Shown: positions 16,988-25,932, numbered from the stretch's first letter. The stretch is 64,000 nucleotides of DNA from Desulfosporosinus youngiae DSM 17734 (GCF_000244895.1 NZ_CM001441.1:3120226-3184225); one strand, 5' to 3'. Numbers and translations are program-made. The notes: generated from the letters alone by a model not told the origin.

Positions 16988-17929
16988 CTACTCCAGATCC
17001 AAAATTTCGTTATAGTCTCTGCTTAGTACATCAGATAACAACCTATGATCATGGAGTAAGTTGATTAATATTCGTTCATCTTTCGTTTGAGTCGTTCGAG
17101 CATTTGTAAGTATACTAAGGGGACGATAAATCGGTGCATCTTGAATTTTTAACGTTTTAAATAATTTTTGATCCCCTTCCCGACTGACTGTCAATGAAGA
17201 AATAATCGTAATTCCCAGTCCTGCCGAGACCAACTGTTTAATTGCCTGAGTACTACCGAGTTCCATAGACACATTTAATTGATCCGGATCAAGTCCCCTC
17301 TCTAAAAGGGCCATCTCCATGACCTTACGTGTCCCTGAACCATCCTCTCGGGTCACAAGACGCTCATTTGGAAGCTCAGCCAGGGTAATGCTCTTCCTTG
17401 ATGCCCAAGGGTGTAAATTAGAGATTACTACGACTAACTCATCTTCCCAAAAGTTTTCAACATTTAAATCCTTATGCTGAGGGACAGGTCCTTCAATTAA
17501 GCCAATATGCAATTTTTTCTCAAGGACATCTTGAGAAATTGATTCTGTGTTGGCGATTTTAACTTTAAAGTCAACGTCAGGGTGGGTCTTAAACAAGAAT
17601 GCCAGAATATTGGGAAGGATATATTCTCCAATTGTTAGAGTTGCACCAAGGTAAATCAGCCCTCTTTGATCCTTTGCCAAGGCACTTATCTGCTCTTTTG
17701 CATTTGATAGAATATCCAATACACTACGAACATGAGCATAAAAAATTTTGCCTTCTTTTGTTAAAGTAACACCTTTATTAGTACGGTCAAAAAAGCGTGC
17801 ACCATATTGGTTCTCTAAATTCTGAATCTGTAAACTTATGCTGGGTTGACTCATGTGGAGCTTTTTAGCTGCTAACGTAATGTTTCTGGTTTCTGCCACC
17901 TCTTTAAAGACAAGAAGGTGTTGTTCCAT
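16988..17929 (-). CDS. LysR-family transcriptional regulator
   Basis: A 313-residue LysR-type regulator. The winged helix-turn-helix is at residues about 3-60 (VAETRNITLAAKKLHMSQPS), followed by a linker helix and a periplasmic-binding-protein-like effector domain to about 300. It is of CysL/CbbR-like size. LysR proteins usually control a divergent gene, but here the regulator heads the transcript and a nitrilase-family gene follows it. The upstream side is a 395-nt gap before the dsr locus, whose dsrN is transcribed toward it, so local control of dsr is not implied. ATG start behind GGAAGGGG. Effector unknown. Confidence 0.9.
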   Translation of the reverse strand: MEQHLLVFKEVAETRNITLAAKKLHMSQPSISLQIQNLENQYGARFFDRTNKGVTLTKEGKIFYAHVRSVLDILSNAKEQISALAKDQRGLIYLGATLTIGEYILPNILAFLFKTHPDVDFKVKIANTESISQDVLEKKLHIGLIEGPVPQHKDLNVENFWEDELVVVISNLHPWASRKSITLAELPNERLVTREDGSGTRKVMEMALLERGLDPDQLNVSMELGSTQAIKQLVSAGLGITIISSLTVSREGDQKLFKTLKIQDAPIYRPLSILTNARTTQTKDERILINLLHDHRLLSDVLSRDYNEILDLE

Positions 17930-18227
17930 GATGATGTATCCCCTTCCTAGATCCCATATATGATTAGCTCTCGGGAAATGAGAGTGATTGTGGATCGTTT
18001 AAGGTTTAACCAATCTATCCTCCCTCAAATAGTTCTAATCTTTTAATAAGCCTCAATCATAAAATAATATAATGACCAGTAAAGATTATGCTCCTATTTT
18101 CCGAGTGCTCAATAGTTGTTTATGATTGATACACCTTAATTAATATAATATCACCCAAAGGATTTATTAGCCAGATAGTTACTCATTTTTTTCGGGTAAA
18201 AGTTTAATAAACTAACTCAAACATAGA
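17930..18227. other. Intergenic region upstream of the LysR gene
   Basis: About 300 nt without a convincing gene, A+T-rich from 18050 on. It must hold the promoter of the LysR/nitrilase unit, but I could not single out a -35/-10 pair. The dsr terminator hairpin lies at its right end. Confidence 0.4.
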
Positions 18228-18276
18228 AAATGATAGTAAAAAGATTTCCCATCCAGAAAGCTATTTACTATCATTT
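18228..18276 (-). terminator. Hairpin downstream of dsrN
   Basis: Thirteen-bp stem AAATGATAGTAAA/TTTACTATCATTT with a 23-nt loop, about 50 nt beyond the dsrN stop. There is only a short T-run, so termination efficiency is uncertain. Confidence 0.55.
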
Positions 18277-18324
18277 AACATAGCGATTTTTAATATATAA
18301 ATCATTAGAGTTCAACAGGTCATA

Positions 18325-19785
18325 TTAACCTGACATCTTCTCTATCTGTGTCCATTTCGATTGACTGTAAGCAGCAGCTAATTTAATCATACCTTCAGCC
18401 CATTCCGGGCAGCCTAGAGCATGAATATGATTATAAGCGGCGAATACATTCTTATAACATATTCCATCATGCTGGCCATCAATCCCATAACCCCGCTTAA
18501 CTTTCAAGCCAAACTTTGCATAAGGCGCTAAGTTAATAACACGGGAATTATGAAATTCGTGACCCTTTATTTCTGTCTTTTCGTCAAACCAAAGTTGATC
18601 AGCATTCGCTTCCATAATTGTATAGCCATGGCCTTGAGGTTTGCTTTCCATTTTAGTATCGAGTGGAAGTAAGCCGACCATCTCATAGCTTTGCGAGGTC
18701 GTCTGAATTGAGCGGCCAAGATACATGAGCCCGCCACACTCAGCATAAATCGGCAGTCCTTTTTCTCCAGCTAGTCTAATATCTGTTCTCAACGATACAT
18801 TATCCTCAAGTTCAGCGGCAAAGACTTCGGGGAAACCTCCGCCAATGTAAAGACCGTCAAGATCACCCGGGAGCTGCTGATCTAAAAGAGCACTAATAGG
18901 AACTACCTCAGCTCCTAAGGCTTTTAATACCTCAATGTTTTCCGGATAATAAAAACTAAAAGCAGCATCTTGAATAATTCCGATTTTAGGCTTCGAGCCT
19001 CTATTTTTCAAGGAGTATTCAACTGTATCAGGAATAATAGATTCCGAATATCTTGGGAGTTGTGGCGCACTCTGAGCTAAGGTTAAGATTTTATTTAAGT
19101 CGACATGTTTACTGATAACATCGGCAAAATAGTCTAACAACTTATCTATTTCATCAACTTCACCATTAGTAATAAGTCCGAGATGACGATCAGGTATACA
19201 TAGGTTAGCATCTTTGGGAATCGCTCCAACTACAGGAATTTTGCAAAACTCTTCTATGGCTTCTCTAGCCATTTTCTCATGTCGAGCTCGCGCCACTTTA
19301 TTAAGGACAACGCCAACTATTTGGATACCAGGATCAAAGTGCTGATATCCCATCACCATCGCTGCAATACTCCTGGTCTTTCGGGTAGCGTCTACTACAA
19401 ATAAAACCGGCGTACGAGTTATCTTGGCTATTTCAGCAGTAGAGCTGCTGCCTTGCAAATCCAAGCCATCATAAAGTCCCATGGCACCTTCAATAATCGT
19501 AATCTTCTTATCTGTGGATTGATCGAATACGGAACTGCATATTTCACTTTTTTTCATAAAAAACGAATCCAGATTTCGGCAAGTGTTACCTGCAGCGGCA
19601 GTATGCCAACTAGTATCAATATAGTCAGGTCCCTTTTTAAAAGGTTGTACAGCCATCCCTTGCCGTGCAAAAGCTCTGAGTAATCCCAAGGTAAAGGTTG
19701 TTTTCCCGCTTCGCCCCTGAGGTGCTCCAATTACTAAGCGAGGGACATTTTTGATATTCTGTTCATTTTGTGATAATGATAACAT
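18325..19785 (-). CDS. dsrN: DsrN-type siroheme amidase (cobyrinate a,c-diamide synthase family)
   Basis: About 486 residues, CbiA/CobB family: an N-terminal ATP-dependent ligase domain with the P-loop-like GAPQGRSGKTTFTLGL and a C-terminal type 1 glutamine amidotransferase domain with its nucleophile Cys in YAECGGLMYLG. Cobyrinate synthases amidate corrinoid carboxylates using glutamine. In sulfate and sulfur metabolism the homologue encoded next to dsrAB, DsrN, is thought to amidate siroheme to the siroamide found in dissimilatory sulfite reductase. Its place after dsrD supports that role rather than B12 synthesis. I prefer ATG at 19785, behind AAAGGTGTGG, over the GTG three codons earlier. 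A 200-nt gap separates it from dsrD, so it may have its own promoter. Confidence 0.85.
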   Translation of the reverse strand: MLSLSQNEQNIKNVPRLVIGAPQGRSGKTTFTLGLLRAFARQGMAVQPFKKGPDYIDTSWHTAAAGNTCRNLDSFFMKKSEICSSVFDQSTDKKITIIEGAMGLYDGLDLQGSSSTAEIAKITRTPVLFVVDATRKTRSIAAMVMGYQHFDPGIQIVGVVLNKVARARHEKMAREAIEEFCKIPVVGAIPKDANLCIPDRHLGLITNGEVDEIDKLLDYFADVISKHVDLNKILTLAQSAPQLPRYSESIIPDTVEYSLKNRGSKPKIGIIQDAAFSFYYPENIEVLKALGAEVVPISALLDQQLPGDLDGLYIGGGFPEVFAAELEDNVSLRTDIRLAGEKGLPIYAECGGLMYLGRSIQTTSQSYEMVGLLPLDTKMESKPQGHGYTIMEANADQLWFDEKTEIKGHEFHNSRVINLAPYAKFGLKVKRGYGIDGQHDGICYKNVFAAYNHIHALGCPEWAEGMIKLAAAYSQSKWTQIEKMSG

Positions 19786-19867
19786 AATACCCACACCTTT
19801 CTTGGAGAATTTAGTCAGGAGAGAATATTACTTACTGCTAATAGTCAAAGATTTGACAGAAGAAAAA

Positions 19868-19897
19868 TTGACCACCCTGAAATCCCGTTCCTATAAT
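19868..19897 (+). promoter_or_regulatory. Promoter-like sequence on the plus strand in the dsrD-dsrN gap
   Basis: TTGACC (19868-19873), 18-nt spacer, TATAAT (19892-19897), pointing toward dsrD. It would produce RNA antisense to dsrD and dsrB. No plus-strand gene convincingly follows it. Confidence 0.35.
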
Positions 19898-19996
19898 GCA
19901 GAAATGAATCGGCAGCAACAGGAACATCGGGCATTTAGGATGGTCTATATACATGATTAAAATCTTTATATCCGGCCCATCATAAGGTCAACTCGA

Positions 19997-20218
19997 TTAG
20001 TTTGGAGTTTTAACCTTACCTTTTAAGCAAATGAATGTAGTCGTAATGTAGAGATATTCAACGAGGTCCTCAGCAGTAAGTTCTTTTACTGCGTTATCTA
20101 CATCGCTTTTTTTCTCCCCAATAGCAACTGCAACATCTCTACTCTTGGCTTTTTCAACTTTACCAAGATACTCAAGAATCTTCGCTTTGATAGCGGGATC
20201 AGCTGGTCCTCTTGCCAT
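19997..20218 (-). CDS. dsrD: DsrD, small winged-helix partner of sulfite reductase
   Basis: A 73-residue protein of normal DsrD length. The three-helix plus wing pattern is readable: KAKILEYLGKVEKAKSRDVA, a second helix KSDVDNAVKELTAED, then the strand pair LVEYLYITTTFICLKG. DsrD is found with dsrAB in sulfate reducers and has been described as an allosteric stimulator of DsrAB rather than a classical DNA-binding regulator. It lies 36 nt after dsrB and is clearly co-transcribed. No strong ribosome binding site precedes its ATG, so translational coupling is possible. Confidence 0.95.
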   Translation of the reverse strand: MARGPADPAIKAKILEYLGKVEKAKSRDVAVAIGEKKSDVDNAVKELTAEDLVEYLYITTTFICLKGKVKTPN

Positions 20219-20254
20219 TTTAAAATACCAACTTTCTACATTATTCCTTCAGAT

Positions 20255-21313
20255 TTAGAACTTGAATTGTGCTGAAGTACGGAAAGTCTCTCTGGAGAAG
20301 ATATAATCGTCAATCAACATTTCTGAGAATGGAAGCTCAGCCATGGCGAAGAATTTCTCCCAGCCAATCCGTTCAACCCACTCACCCACACGCTCTCCTT
20401 GACGAGCATTAGCAATCCAGAGTTCAACAATTTTGCGAATTGCTTCGGTCGTCTCAGGCCAACGAGGAGCGGTATTGGGAAGGAATGGAATGACCATACG
20501 TGAGAAACTAGGTGCGGTCCGGGCATTGGAGGTTTTACCGCCAATAAGGATCGCAATACCGTCATTCTTAGGATCATAAATTTCCATAGCAGGAGACATT
20601 GTGTAGCAGTTACCGCAATACATGCACTTATCTTCATTAACGATAACGCTCTTGTTCTTCGGATCTGGACGAATAGCTCCTGTCGGGCAGCTAGCTACAA
20701 GACTTGGAATCTCAGTACCTTTACGAATTACATCGTGGTTGATACGAGGAGGAGTTCTATGAACACCTACAATTGCGATATCACTGCAGTGTGCAGCACC
20801 GCACATATTCAAGCAGCAGGCTAAGCCCATTTTTAATTTTGCAGGAAGCTTCATAGTATTGAAGTATTCATACAAGTCATCCATAACTGCTTTTACAACA
20901 CCTGAAGCATCTGTAGCAGGAGTATGACAGTGTACCCATCCTTGTGTGTGTACGATATTGCTTACGGAATGACCTGTTCCACCAACAGATAGTCCTTCAG
21001 CTTCTAATTTAGCGAGCAAAGGATTAAGTTTAGCCTCGTCAGAAACTAAAAACTCGATGTTGTTACGGGTCGTCCAGCGAAGGAATCCATCGCAATATTC
21101 GTCAGCGATAACGCAAACATCACGGATGAAATCAATACTGACCAGACGAGGAGTACCTACACGTACACTATACAGGGCGGCGCCGCTTTCTGCAACATGT
21201 TTTAGGACGCCTGGACGAGGAATTTCGTGATATTTCCACTGTCCATAGTTTTCTTGTACAATCGGAGGAAGCATCTTTTTATAATGCGGAGGTCCTTGAT
21301 CTAAAATTGCCAT
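20255..21313 (-). CDS. dsrB: Dissimilatory sulfite reductase beta subunit
   Basis: A 352-residue DsrB. The siroheme/4Fe-4S ligand cysteines appear in the conserved [16 protein letters not shown] region, and an inserted ferredoxin domain carries CPTGAI and [10 protein letters not shown]. With DsrA it forms an alpha2-beta2 enzyme that reduces sulfite, in the cytoplasm, to the DsrC-bound trisulfide. Length is normal for Gram-positive sulfate reducers. ATG start behind GAGAGGTGG, 37 nt after dsrA, same operon. Subunit identity follows from size, order and the short N-terminus. Confidence 0.97.
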   Translation of the reverse strand: MAILDQGPPHYKKMLPPIVQENYGQWKYHEIPRPGVLKHVAESGAALYSVRVGTPRLVSIDFIRDVCVIADEYCDGFLRWTTRNNIEFLVSDEAKLNPLLAKLEAEGLSVGGTGHSVSNIVHTQGWVHCHTPATDASGVVKAVMDDLYEYFNTMKLPAKLKMGLACCLNMCGAAHCSDIAIVGVHRTPPRINHDVIRKGTEIPSLVASCPTGAIRPDPKNKSVIVNEDKCMYCGNCYTMSPAMEIYDPKNDGIAILIGGKTSNARTAPSFSRMVIPFLPNTAPRWPETTEAIRKIVELWIANARQGERVGEWVERIGWEKFFAMAELPFSEMLIDDYIFSRETFRTSAQFKF

Positions 21314-21350
21314 CGTTATCCACCTCTCGTTAGCTACTTATTATTTTAAA

Positions 21351-22574
21351 TTAGAGCTTCGATCCGTCAAGTGCGGTTCCGCTTCTGTCAAGATCATCTT
21401 GATTCCAGAATACATACGGGTTAGCACGTGGGCGGAAGACCATTTGCGGTACAGGAGGAACGTCAATACCTTTGAGGAATTTTGTCATTCCTAAGCGATA
21501 AATTGTTTCACCAATACGCTCGCGGGACTTACCATGCTCATCCCACCACTCCCAAATACGACGCATGAGGTCTTTAAACTCTTCAAAATCGTCTTCAGCT
21601 TCCATTTTCATGAATGGAACAATAACCCAAGACATGAAAGCAGACTGAACAATTGTGGATTTACCACCGATTAAAATAGTAGCGCCCTTTTCTTTTCCTG
21701 GTTGAATTGCTTTAGGCATCATATTAATACAATGCATGCAGCGTGTGCAATCCTCGCCTACTACACTGAGCTCCTGTGTCTCAGCATTGAATGTGAGACA
21801 TTTTGTCGGGCATTTGTCACAAACCAGTCCTTGAACATCGTATTTATTTGCAACATACTCTTTAACAGCATCTTGGTCAATTCTGATGGTATCACGCCAA
21901 GTACCGATTACGGAGCAGTCGGAGCGAGCAATAGAAGAAGTACAGTCGTTTGCACAACCAGAGAACTTAATTTTGCTCTTATATGGCCACATAGGACGAT
22001 GAAGCTCATCCATGAATTCGTTCGTAACATTATAACATGCTTCGAGAGTGTCATAGCAAGCATGTTCGCAACGTCCTGGTCCGACGCAGCAGTTAGGAGT
22101 TCTTAGGCAGGAACCTGAACCGCCGAGGTCAAATCCAGCTTCACTAAACTCATCGAAAATAGGTTGAATATGCTCTGTTTTACATCCTAAGAGAATGATA
22201 TCCCCTGTGGAACCATGCATATTGGTCAAACCACTTCCATGTTTCTCCCAAATATCACATACGGTACGAAGTGCTTGAGTATTGTAGAACCATCCAGATG
22301 GTTGAAGTAAACGGATCGTATGGAACTCAGCAACATTCGGGTAAGTTTGAGGCTCATCTACATAACGGCCGATTACGCCGCCGCCGTAACCTCTAACCCC
22401 AACAATTCCACCATGCTTCCAATGTCCTCTGCGCTCTACATAGGATCTTTCCAAGACTTGGAGCAATTCGCCTGCAGCTTCACTCTTCACTGCAGCACGC
22501 TTAATTTCCGTCACAAAACTGGGCCATTTACCTTTTTCCAGCTCGTCCAGTAGTGGCGTTTTCTTTTCTGTCAT
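21351..22574 (-). CDS. dsrA: Dissimilatory sulfite reductase alpha subunit
   Basis: A 407-residue DsrA. The cluster-binding region spans CVGPGRCEHACYDT and KFSGCANDCTSS (about residues 175-230). The ferredoxin insertion has CDKCPTKC and CTRCMHCINMMP (about 250-295). It is slightly shorter than many Gram-negative DsrA proteins (about 430-440), as is usual in Firmicutes. It is the catalytic partner of DsrB in the terminal step of sulfate respiration. ATG start behind CGGAGGG. It follows the small ferredoxin gene by 32 nt, and that gene is probably the first of the operon. Confidence 0.97.
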   Translation of the reverse strand: MTEKKTPLLDELEKGKWPSFVTEIKRAAVKSEAAGELLQVLERSYVERRGHWKHGGIVGVRGYGGGVIGRYVDEPQTYPNVAEFHTIRLLQPSGWFYNTQALRTVCDIWEKHGSGLTNMHGSTGDIILLGCKTEHIQPIFDEFSEAGFDLGGSGSCLRTPNCCVGPGRCEHACYDTLEACYNVTNEFMDELHRPMWPYKSKIKFSGCANDCTSSIARSDCSVIGTWRDTIRIDQDAVKEYVANKYDVQGLVCDKCPTKCLTFNAETQELSVVGEDCTRCMHCINMMPKAIQPGKEKGATILIGGKSTIVQSAFMSWVIVPFMKMEAEDDFEEFKDLMRRIWEWWDEHGKSRERIGETIYRLGMTKFLKGIDVPPVPQMVFRPRANPYVFWNQDDLDRSGTALDGSKL

Positions 22575-22606
22575 GGCACACCCTCCGTCTTCTAGTTTAT
22601 GGGTCC

Positions 22607-22795
22607 TTACATTTCAGTAATGCTGATAGCACCAGTCGGACAAACTGATGTACAACTCTCACAGCCCATGCACTCTGATTCATCACCAGTTACATGAGCC
22701 TTGTCCTCACTAAAGCCAAGCAGGTGAGCTGGGCATCCTTCTGTACAAGAGTCACATCCTGAGCACAGATCTTCATCGATTGATACAATAAACAC
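22607..22795 (-). CDS. 2x[4Fe-4S] ferredoxin heading the dsr operon
   Basis: A 62-residue bacterial-type ferredoxin with two complete cluster motifs, CSGCDSCTEGCP and CMGCESCTSVCP. I place the start at GTG 22795-22793, because AAGGAGG (22810-22804) is 8 nt upstream. The earlier in-frame GTG lies inside that site and would not be used. The gene is 32 nt upstream of dsrA in the same direction and has a 500-nt upstream regulatory region, so it is probably the first gene of the dsrAB operon. An electron donor role to DsrAB or to a sulfur-reducing partner is inferred from position. Confidence 0.88.
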   Translation of the reverse strand: MFIVSIDEDLCSGCDSCTEGCPAHLLGFSEDKAHVTGDESECMGCESCTSVCPTGAISITEM

Positions 22796-22913
22796 AAAAA
22801 ACACCTCCTTAAACTATTAAAGAGAACAAACAAACATGGGACACTGGGAAACTTTTCACTTGTGTAAATTAACACTAGTCCATGTACTTAATTTAACACC
22901 TTGAGTTCCATTC

Positions 22914-22938
22914 GTACAATATATAATACAGATTGTAC
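22914..22938. promoter_or_regulatory. Inverted repeat in the dsr promoter region
   Basis: GTACAAT, 11 nt, ATTGTAC: perfect 7-bp arms with centre-to-centre distance of 18 bp. The left arm overlaps the candidate -10, so it could be a repressor or activator site. Confidence 0.45.
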
Positions 22939-23160
22939 TATATTGAAAACTAATTATGAATCCGTTGCCGGCCACAATCGTTCATCCTGTGACAATGGCC
23001 TATTCTCTGCTTCATTTGATACCGGACATTATGAATACATGGTTTTTCCGGCACTTGCTGCGCCTAAATAGTCCTCTGGCTGTGATCCCTTTTAAAACCA
23101 CTCCCGCAAAGGGGTTTCTGTTTTATAGCGGTTAGTAGGAGCGCATCAATAGCCAGGATA

Positions 23161-23197
23161 AATGGTGGCGTAATAGTGATTGTAATGGTGGTGTAAT
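23161..23197. repeat. Direct repeats upstream of the dsr operon
   Basis: AATGGTGGCGTAAT and AATGGTGGTGTAAT, 13 of 14 identical, start to start 23 bp (about two helical turns). They lie about 220 bp upstream of the candidate dsr promoter, a layout typical of an activator binding site. Confidence 0.45.
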
Positions 23198-23249
23198 TCT
23201 GACATCATTACCGAACTATTGAAATGGGTGCGAATAATAAGGGGTTGAA

Positions 23250-23282
23250 AATGGACCATTCAGAAACTGAAATGGTCCATTC
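23250..23282 (-). terminator. Terminator of dsrMK
   Basis: Stem AATGGACCATT with its complement, extended by CAG/CTG, followed by TTTT on the minus strand, 30 nt after the dsrK stop. Confidence 0.75.
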
Positions 23283-23313
23283 CATAAAATCTTGGGTTCC
23301 AAAATCGATACAA

Positions 23314-24915
23314 TTATTCTAAAAACTCAAGAAATGGTTTTTTCAGACTTACGAGAGCATTTACCATAAGTTCGACTAAACCACCATACTGAAGGTTGAA
23401 CTTTTCGGTTGCATCATAATGCTCTAAGATACCGCGCATTGCACCCTTGCAGTTGGAACATGGCGCACAGATATATTTGGGGGTTGAGGTGTCTTCCATA
23501 GTCCCCTTGAAAGCCCCCAGAATCTGGTTGAATTTCATCCGTGAAGCCACCTGTGTTCTAAACTCCGGGAAGTTCGCGTAATTCATGATAGCAAATCCAC
23601 TTCCCCCGCCGCAACAGTAATTATCGACACCATGAGGAGTCATTTCCCTAAACTGCGGACAGATAGCTTTAAGTGTACTGCGCTGAGGTTCAACAATCCC
23701 CATTTGACGTACCACGTTACAAGGATCGTGAAGAGTTACCGGAAAATTGTTCTTACTGGGATCAAGGATCAAACGTTTAGTCTTCACCATATCCCAAAGA
23801 AGCGGCAAACAACTCTCCACCGGAATTCTGTCAGGCATCATACGATCACCACTAATCATCGAAGCCTTATGGGCATGTCCGCACTCCGCCACCACTAGTC
23901 TCTTTACACCAATTTCTTTGGCTACTTTCATCTGCATCATAGCAATTTTTTTAGCTTGAGCATCATCATACCACAGCCCGTAGTTTACACTGTCATACCC
24001 CATGATCTCACTGCTGAGAGTCCAATTTAAGCCGGCTTCATCAAAGAGAATGGCGAAAGCAACAGGATTTTCCGGCCAAGCCATAAACTCCCCCGCATTA
24101 TGCAGCACTAAGATATCGGCATTCTTCTTATCGACGGGAAACTTAAGTTTAATGCCAAATTTTTCTTCCGTATCTTCTTCTAAAAACTCAAGGGTGTCCA
24201 TAAAAGCGGGTTTACTTAATCCGGTTGAGGAACCGGTTTTTAATTGAAGCATTGTCCCCTTAGTATGAAGAGGCGTGGGGGCAATCCCCATTTCCTGGCT
24301 GAATATCTTCCTGATTTCTTTGGAGAGAATAGAATTATCCAAGCCTAATGGACATGTTTGAGCACAGCGGCGACAAAGATTACAGCGATACGCTAATTCA
24401 CCCAGACGGGCAATGGTTTCCCAATTGACATCGATATCCGCCCCAACAAAGCCACCAAGGAGTCTGCCGCTCGTCGTGAAATATTTCTTGGCAATTTTTC
24501 GCAAAACCTCTGAGCGAAAGATAGGACGGTACATCTCATTGTTACTTGTGGCGGTATAAATATGACAAGCATCCGAACAGGTATTACATTTGGCACAGTA
24601 TTCATAAGACAATAAAAGAGGCTGAAGAACTCCATTATTGGCATCAGAAAAGATCTTTTCCAAGCCGCTAAGGAATTTCCTGACAAATTCATCTTCTTCC
24701 TCTTTCGATTTTGGCCGGGTCAGAGTATCAATTCCCACATAACCATCTAAGGATGTACAGTATTTCTCTTTCCAAGCAGGTTTAGGATCGGTCAGAGGGG
24801 GTTCCATACCAGGCTTATCAAACGGGGCTAATAAAGGCATAAGATTATCCAGCTTAATGAGTTGATCATCGGATCGCCCCATATCTTTTGGACATAGATC
24901 GTTTTGATTTATCAT
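23314..24915 (-). CDS. dsrK: DsrK, HdrD-like iron-sulfur subunit of the DsrMK complex
   Basis: About 533 residues when started at ATG 24915, which has AAAGGAGATC in front; earlier TTG/ATG codons in frame lack a site. Ferredoxin motifs CAKCNTCSDACH and CNLCRRCAQTCP are in the first half. Two CCG-type regions follow (HDPCNVVRQM with NYCCGGGSG, then CAPCSNCKG), as in HdrD/DsrK, where they hold the non-cubane cluster that reduces disulfides. DsrK is thought to pass electrons from DsrM to the DsrC trisulfide or a related thiol carrier. It is downstream of dsrM by 46 nt. dsrJ, dsrO and dsrP are not visible beside it, as usual in Gram-positive sulfate reducers. Confidence 0.94.
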   Translation of the reverse strand: MINQNDLCPKDMGRSDDQLIKLDNLMPLLAPFDKPGMEPPLTDPKPAWKEKYCTSLDGYVGIDTLTRPKSKEEEDEFVRKFLSGLEKIFSDANNGVLQPLLLSYEYCAKCNTCSDACHIYTATSNNEMYRPIFRSEVLRKIAKKYFTTSGRLLGGFVGADIDVNWETIARLGELAYRCNLCRRCAQTCPLGLDNSILSKEIRKIFSQEMGIAPTPLHTKGTMLQLKTGSSTGLSKPAFMDTLEFLEEDTEEKFGIKLKFPVDKKNADILVLHNAGEFMAWPENPVAFAILFDEAGLNWTLSSEIMGYDSVNYGLWYDDAQAKKIAMMQMKVAKEIGVKRLVVAECGHAHKASMISGDRMMPDRIPVESCLPLLWDMVKTKRLILDPSKNNFPVTLHDPCNVVRQMGIVEPQRSTLKAICPQFREMTPHGVDNYCCGGGSGFAIMNYANFPEFRTQVASRMKFNQILGAFKGTMEDTSTPKYICAPCSNCKGAMRGILEHYDATEKFNLQYGGLVELMVNALVSLKKPFLEFLE

Positions 24916-24961
24916 TCTTTGATCTCCTTTTTCCATAAAGTTGACGCACAAGAATCAAAGC

Positions 24962-25852
24962 TTATTTTTCGGGTGTGGCGGGTGGATTAATATGAGGGGC
25001 AGACCAAGATGTCGTCGGACGGAAGGAGGATGCATTTTTTATTTGCTGCTCAACGTCACTACCCTTAAGATTGGGGTTATTATCCCACAAAACCTTATGG
25101 AACGTGAAATACTTTCCAACATAGTGACTCATTTTGCTGATTGGAATATAAATCAACATTATACCGACAAGGACTATATGCAGGGTAAGTAAGCCATTGG
25201 CATCAAAAGGAGTAAAGGTTACGAGGTTCGCCGTCACTTCTCTTGCATACCCAAAGGATAAATCATTGCCCCACGTAAAAATTCCGGTAACTATTGCCGC
25301 AAAGAGCAGCAGAAGGTTAAAATACTCCTGAGGAGTTGTATATTTCTTCAATGTATTATCCGTCAATCGGCGGAGAAACAACAAGCCGGAACCTAACGCA
25401 CCAAGAGCCAGGCCTAAATATCCTACAAATGCCGACACGTAAAAAAGCAACAGCCCCAAGATATTTGAACTGTTTGCTGCAACTTGAATTCCGTCGAGTA
25501 CAAAAAGCGCCCCAATAACCAATAAGATCGTCCAAGCCATTAATAAGTAAATTCCTAAATGCAGAGCGTAAGAAATCCACCAGAACGGGCGTTGGTTTTC
25601 AAATAACTTTTTAATAAATATAATTTCTTTGAGCATTTCTATGATTTCTCTCATGTGAGAAACCTCATGTGGTTTGCTCCACCAAGCTACCTCTTCGTAG
25701 TAAGAACCTCCATGTTCGTACCCTTTTTCTTTAGGGACAGGATAGAGATCCATTCGCCCGTGAAAGGGCATCTTTGCGAATTGGTACGCCTTGTAAATAG
25801 ATATACCTAGGAAAAGAACTATGGAAACATAAGAAATGATACTAAGAATCAC
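24962..25852 (-). CDS. dsrM: DsrM, cytochrome b subunit of the DsrMK complex
   Basis: A 296-residue membrane protein of the NarI-like family with about five to six hydrophobic segments: near residues 1-20, 90-118, 130-160, 185-205 and 215-245. His residues in the helices can ligate two b hemes. It is thought to oxidise menaquinol in the membrane and feed DsrK. It starts with GTG behind AGGAGGTTAGG and is the first gene of a dsrM-dsrK unit, transcribed in the same direction as the ferredoxin-dsrAB operon but separated from it by a terminator and 500 nt. Confidence 0.93.
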   Translation of the reverse strand: MILSIISYVSIVLFLGISIYKAYQFAKMPFHGRMDLYPVPKEKGYEHGGSYYEEVAWWSKPHEVSHMREIIEMLKEIIFIKKLFENQRPFWWISYALHLGIYLLMAWTILLVIGALFVLDGIQVAANSSNILGLLLFYVSAFVGYLGLALGALGSGLLFLRRLTDNTLKKYTTPQEYFNLLLLFAAIVTGIFTWGNDLSFGYAREVTANLVTFTPFDANGLLTLHIVLVGIMLIYIPISKMSHYVGKYFTFHKVLWDNNPNLKGSDVEQQIKNASSFRPTTSWSAPHINPPATPEK

Positions 25853-25932
25853 AACCCTAACCTCCTCTTCTTATTATCTATGCACATTTTAGTTTAAGAT
25901 AGTTTATATAGCTTGTAAAATTATCATTTCTC

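Larger units (their letters stand above)
22811..23249. promoter_or_regulatory. Upstream regulatory region of the ferredoxin-dsrAB operon
   Basis: About 440 nt without a gene. It contains an inverted repeat (22914-22938), direct repeats (23161-23197) and poor matches to sigma-A promoters. The best candidate on the minus strand is TTCATA (22960-22955), 17 nt, TACAAT (22937-22932). A long untranslated leader of roughly 130 nt is implied if that promoter is used. Confidence 0.4.

Noticed and set aside
19751-19960. A 69-codon plus-strand frame in the dsrD-dsrN gap
   Set aside because: It overlaps the start of dsrN and lacks a ribosome binding site; the promoter-like element lies inside it rather than before it.
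22866-22884. Rex-type operator near the ferredoxin start (GTGTTAATTTACAC on the minus strand)
   Set aside because: It lacks the 4-nt spacer between TTGTTAA/TTAACAA half sites and has mismatches; weak evidence only.
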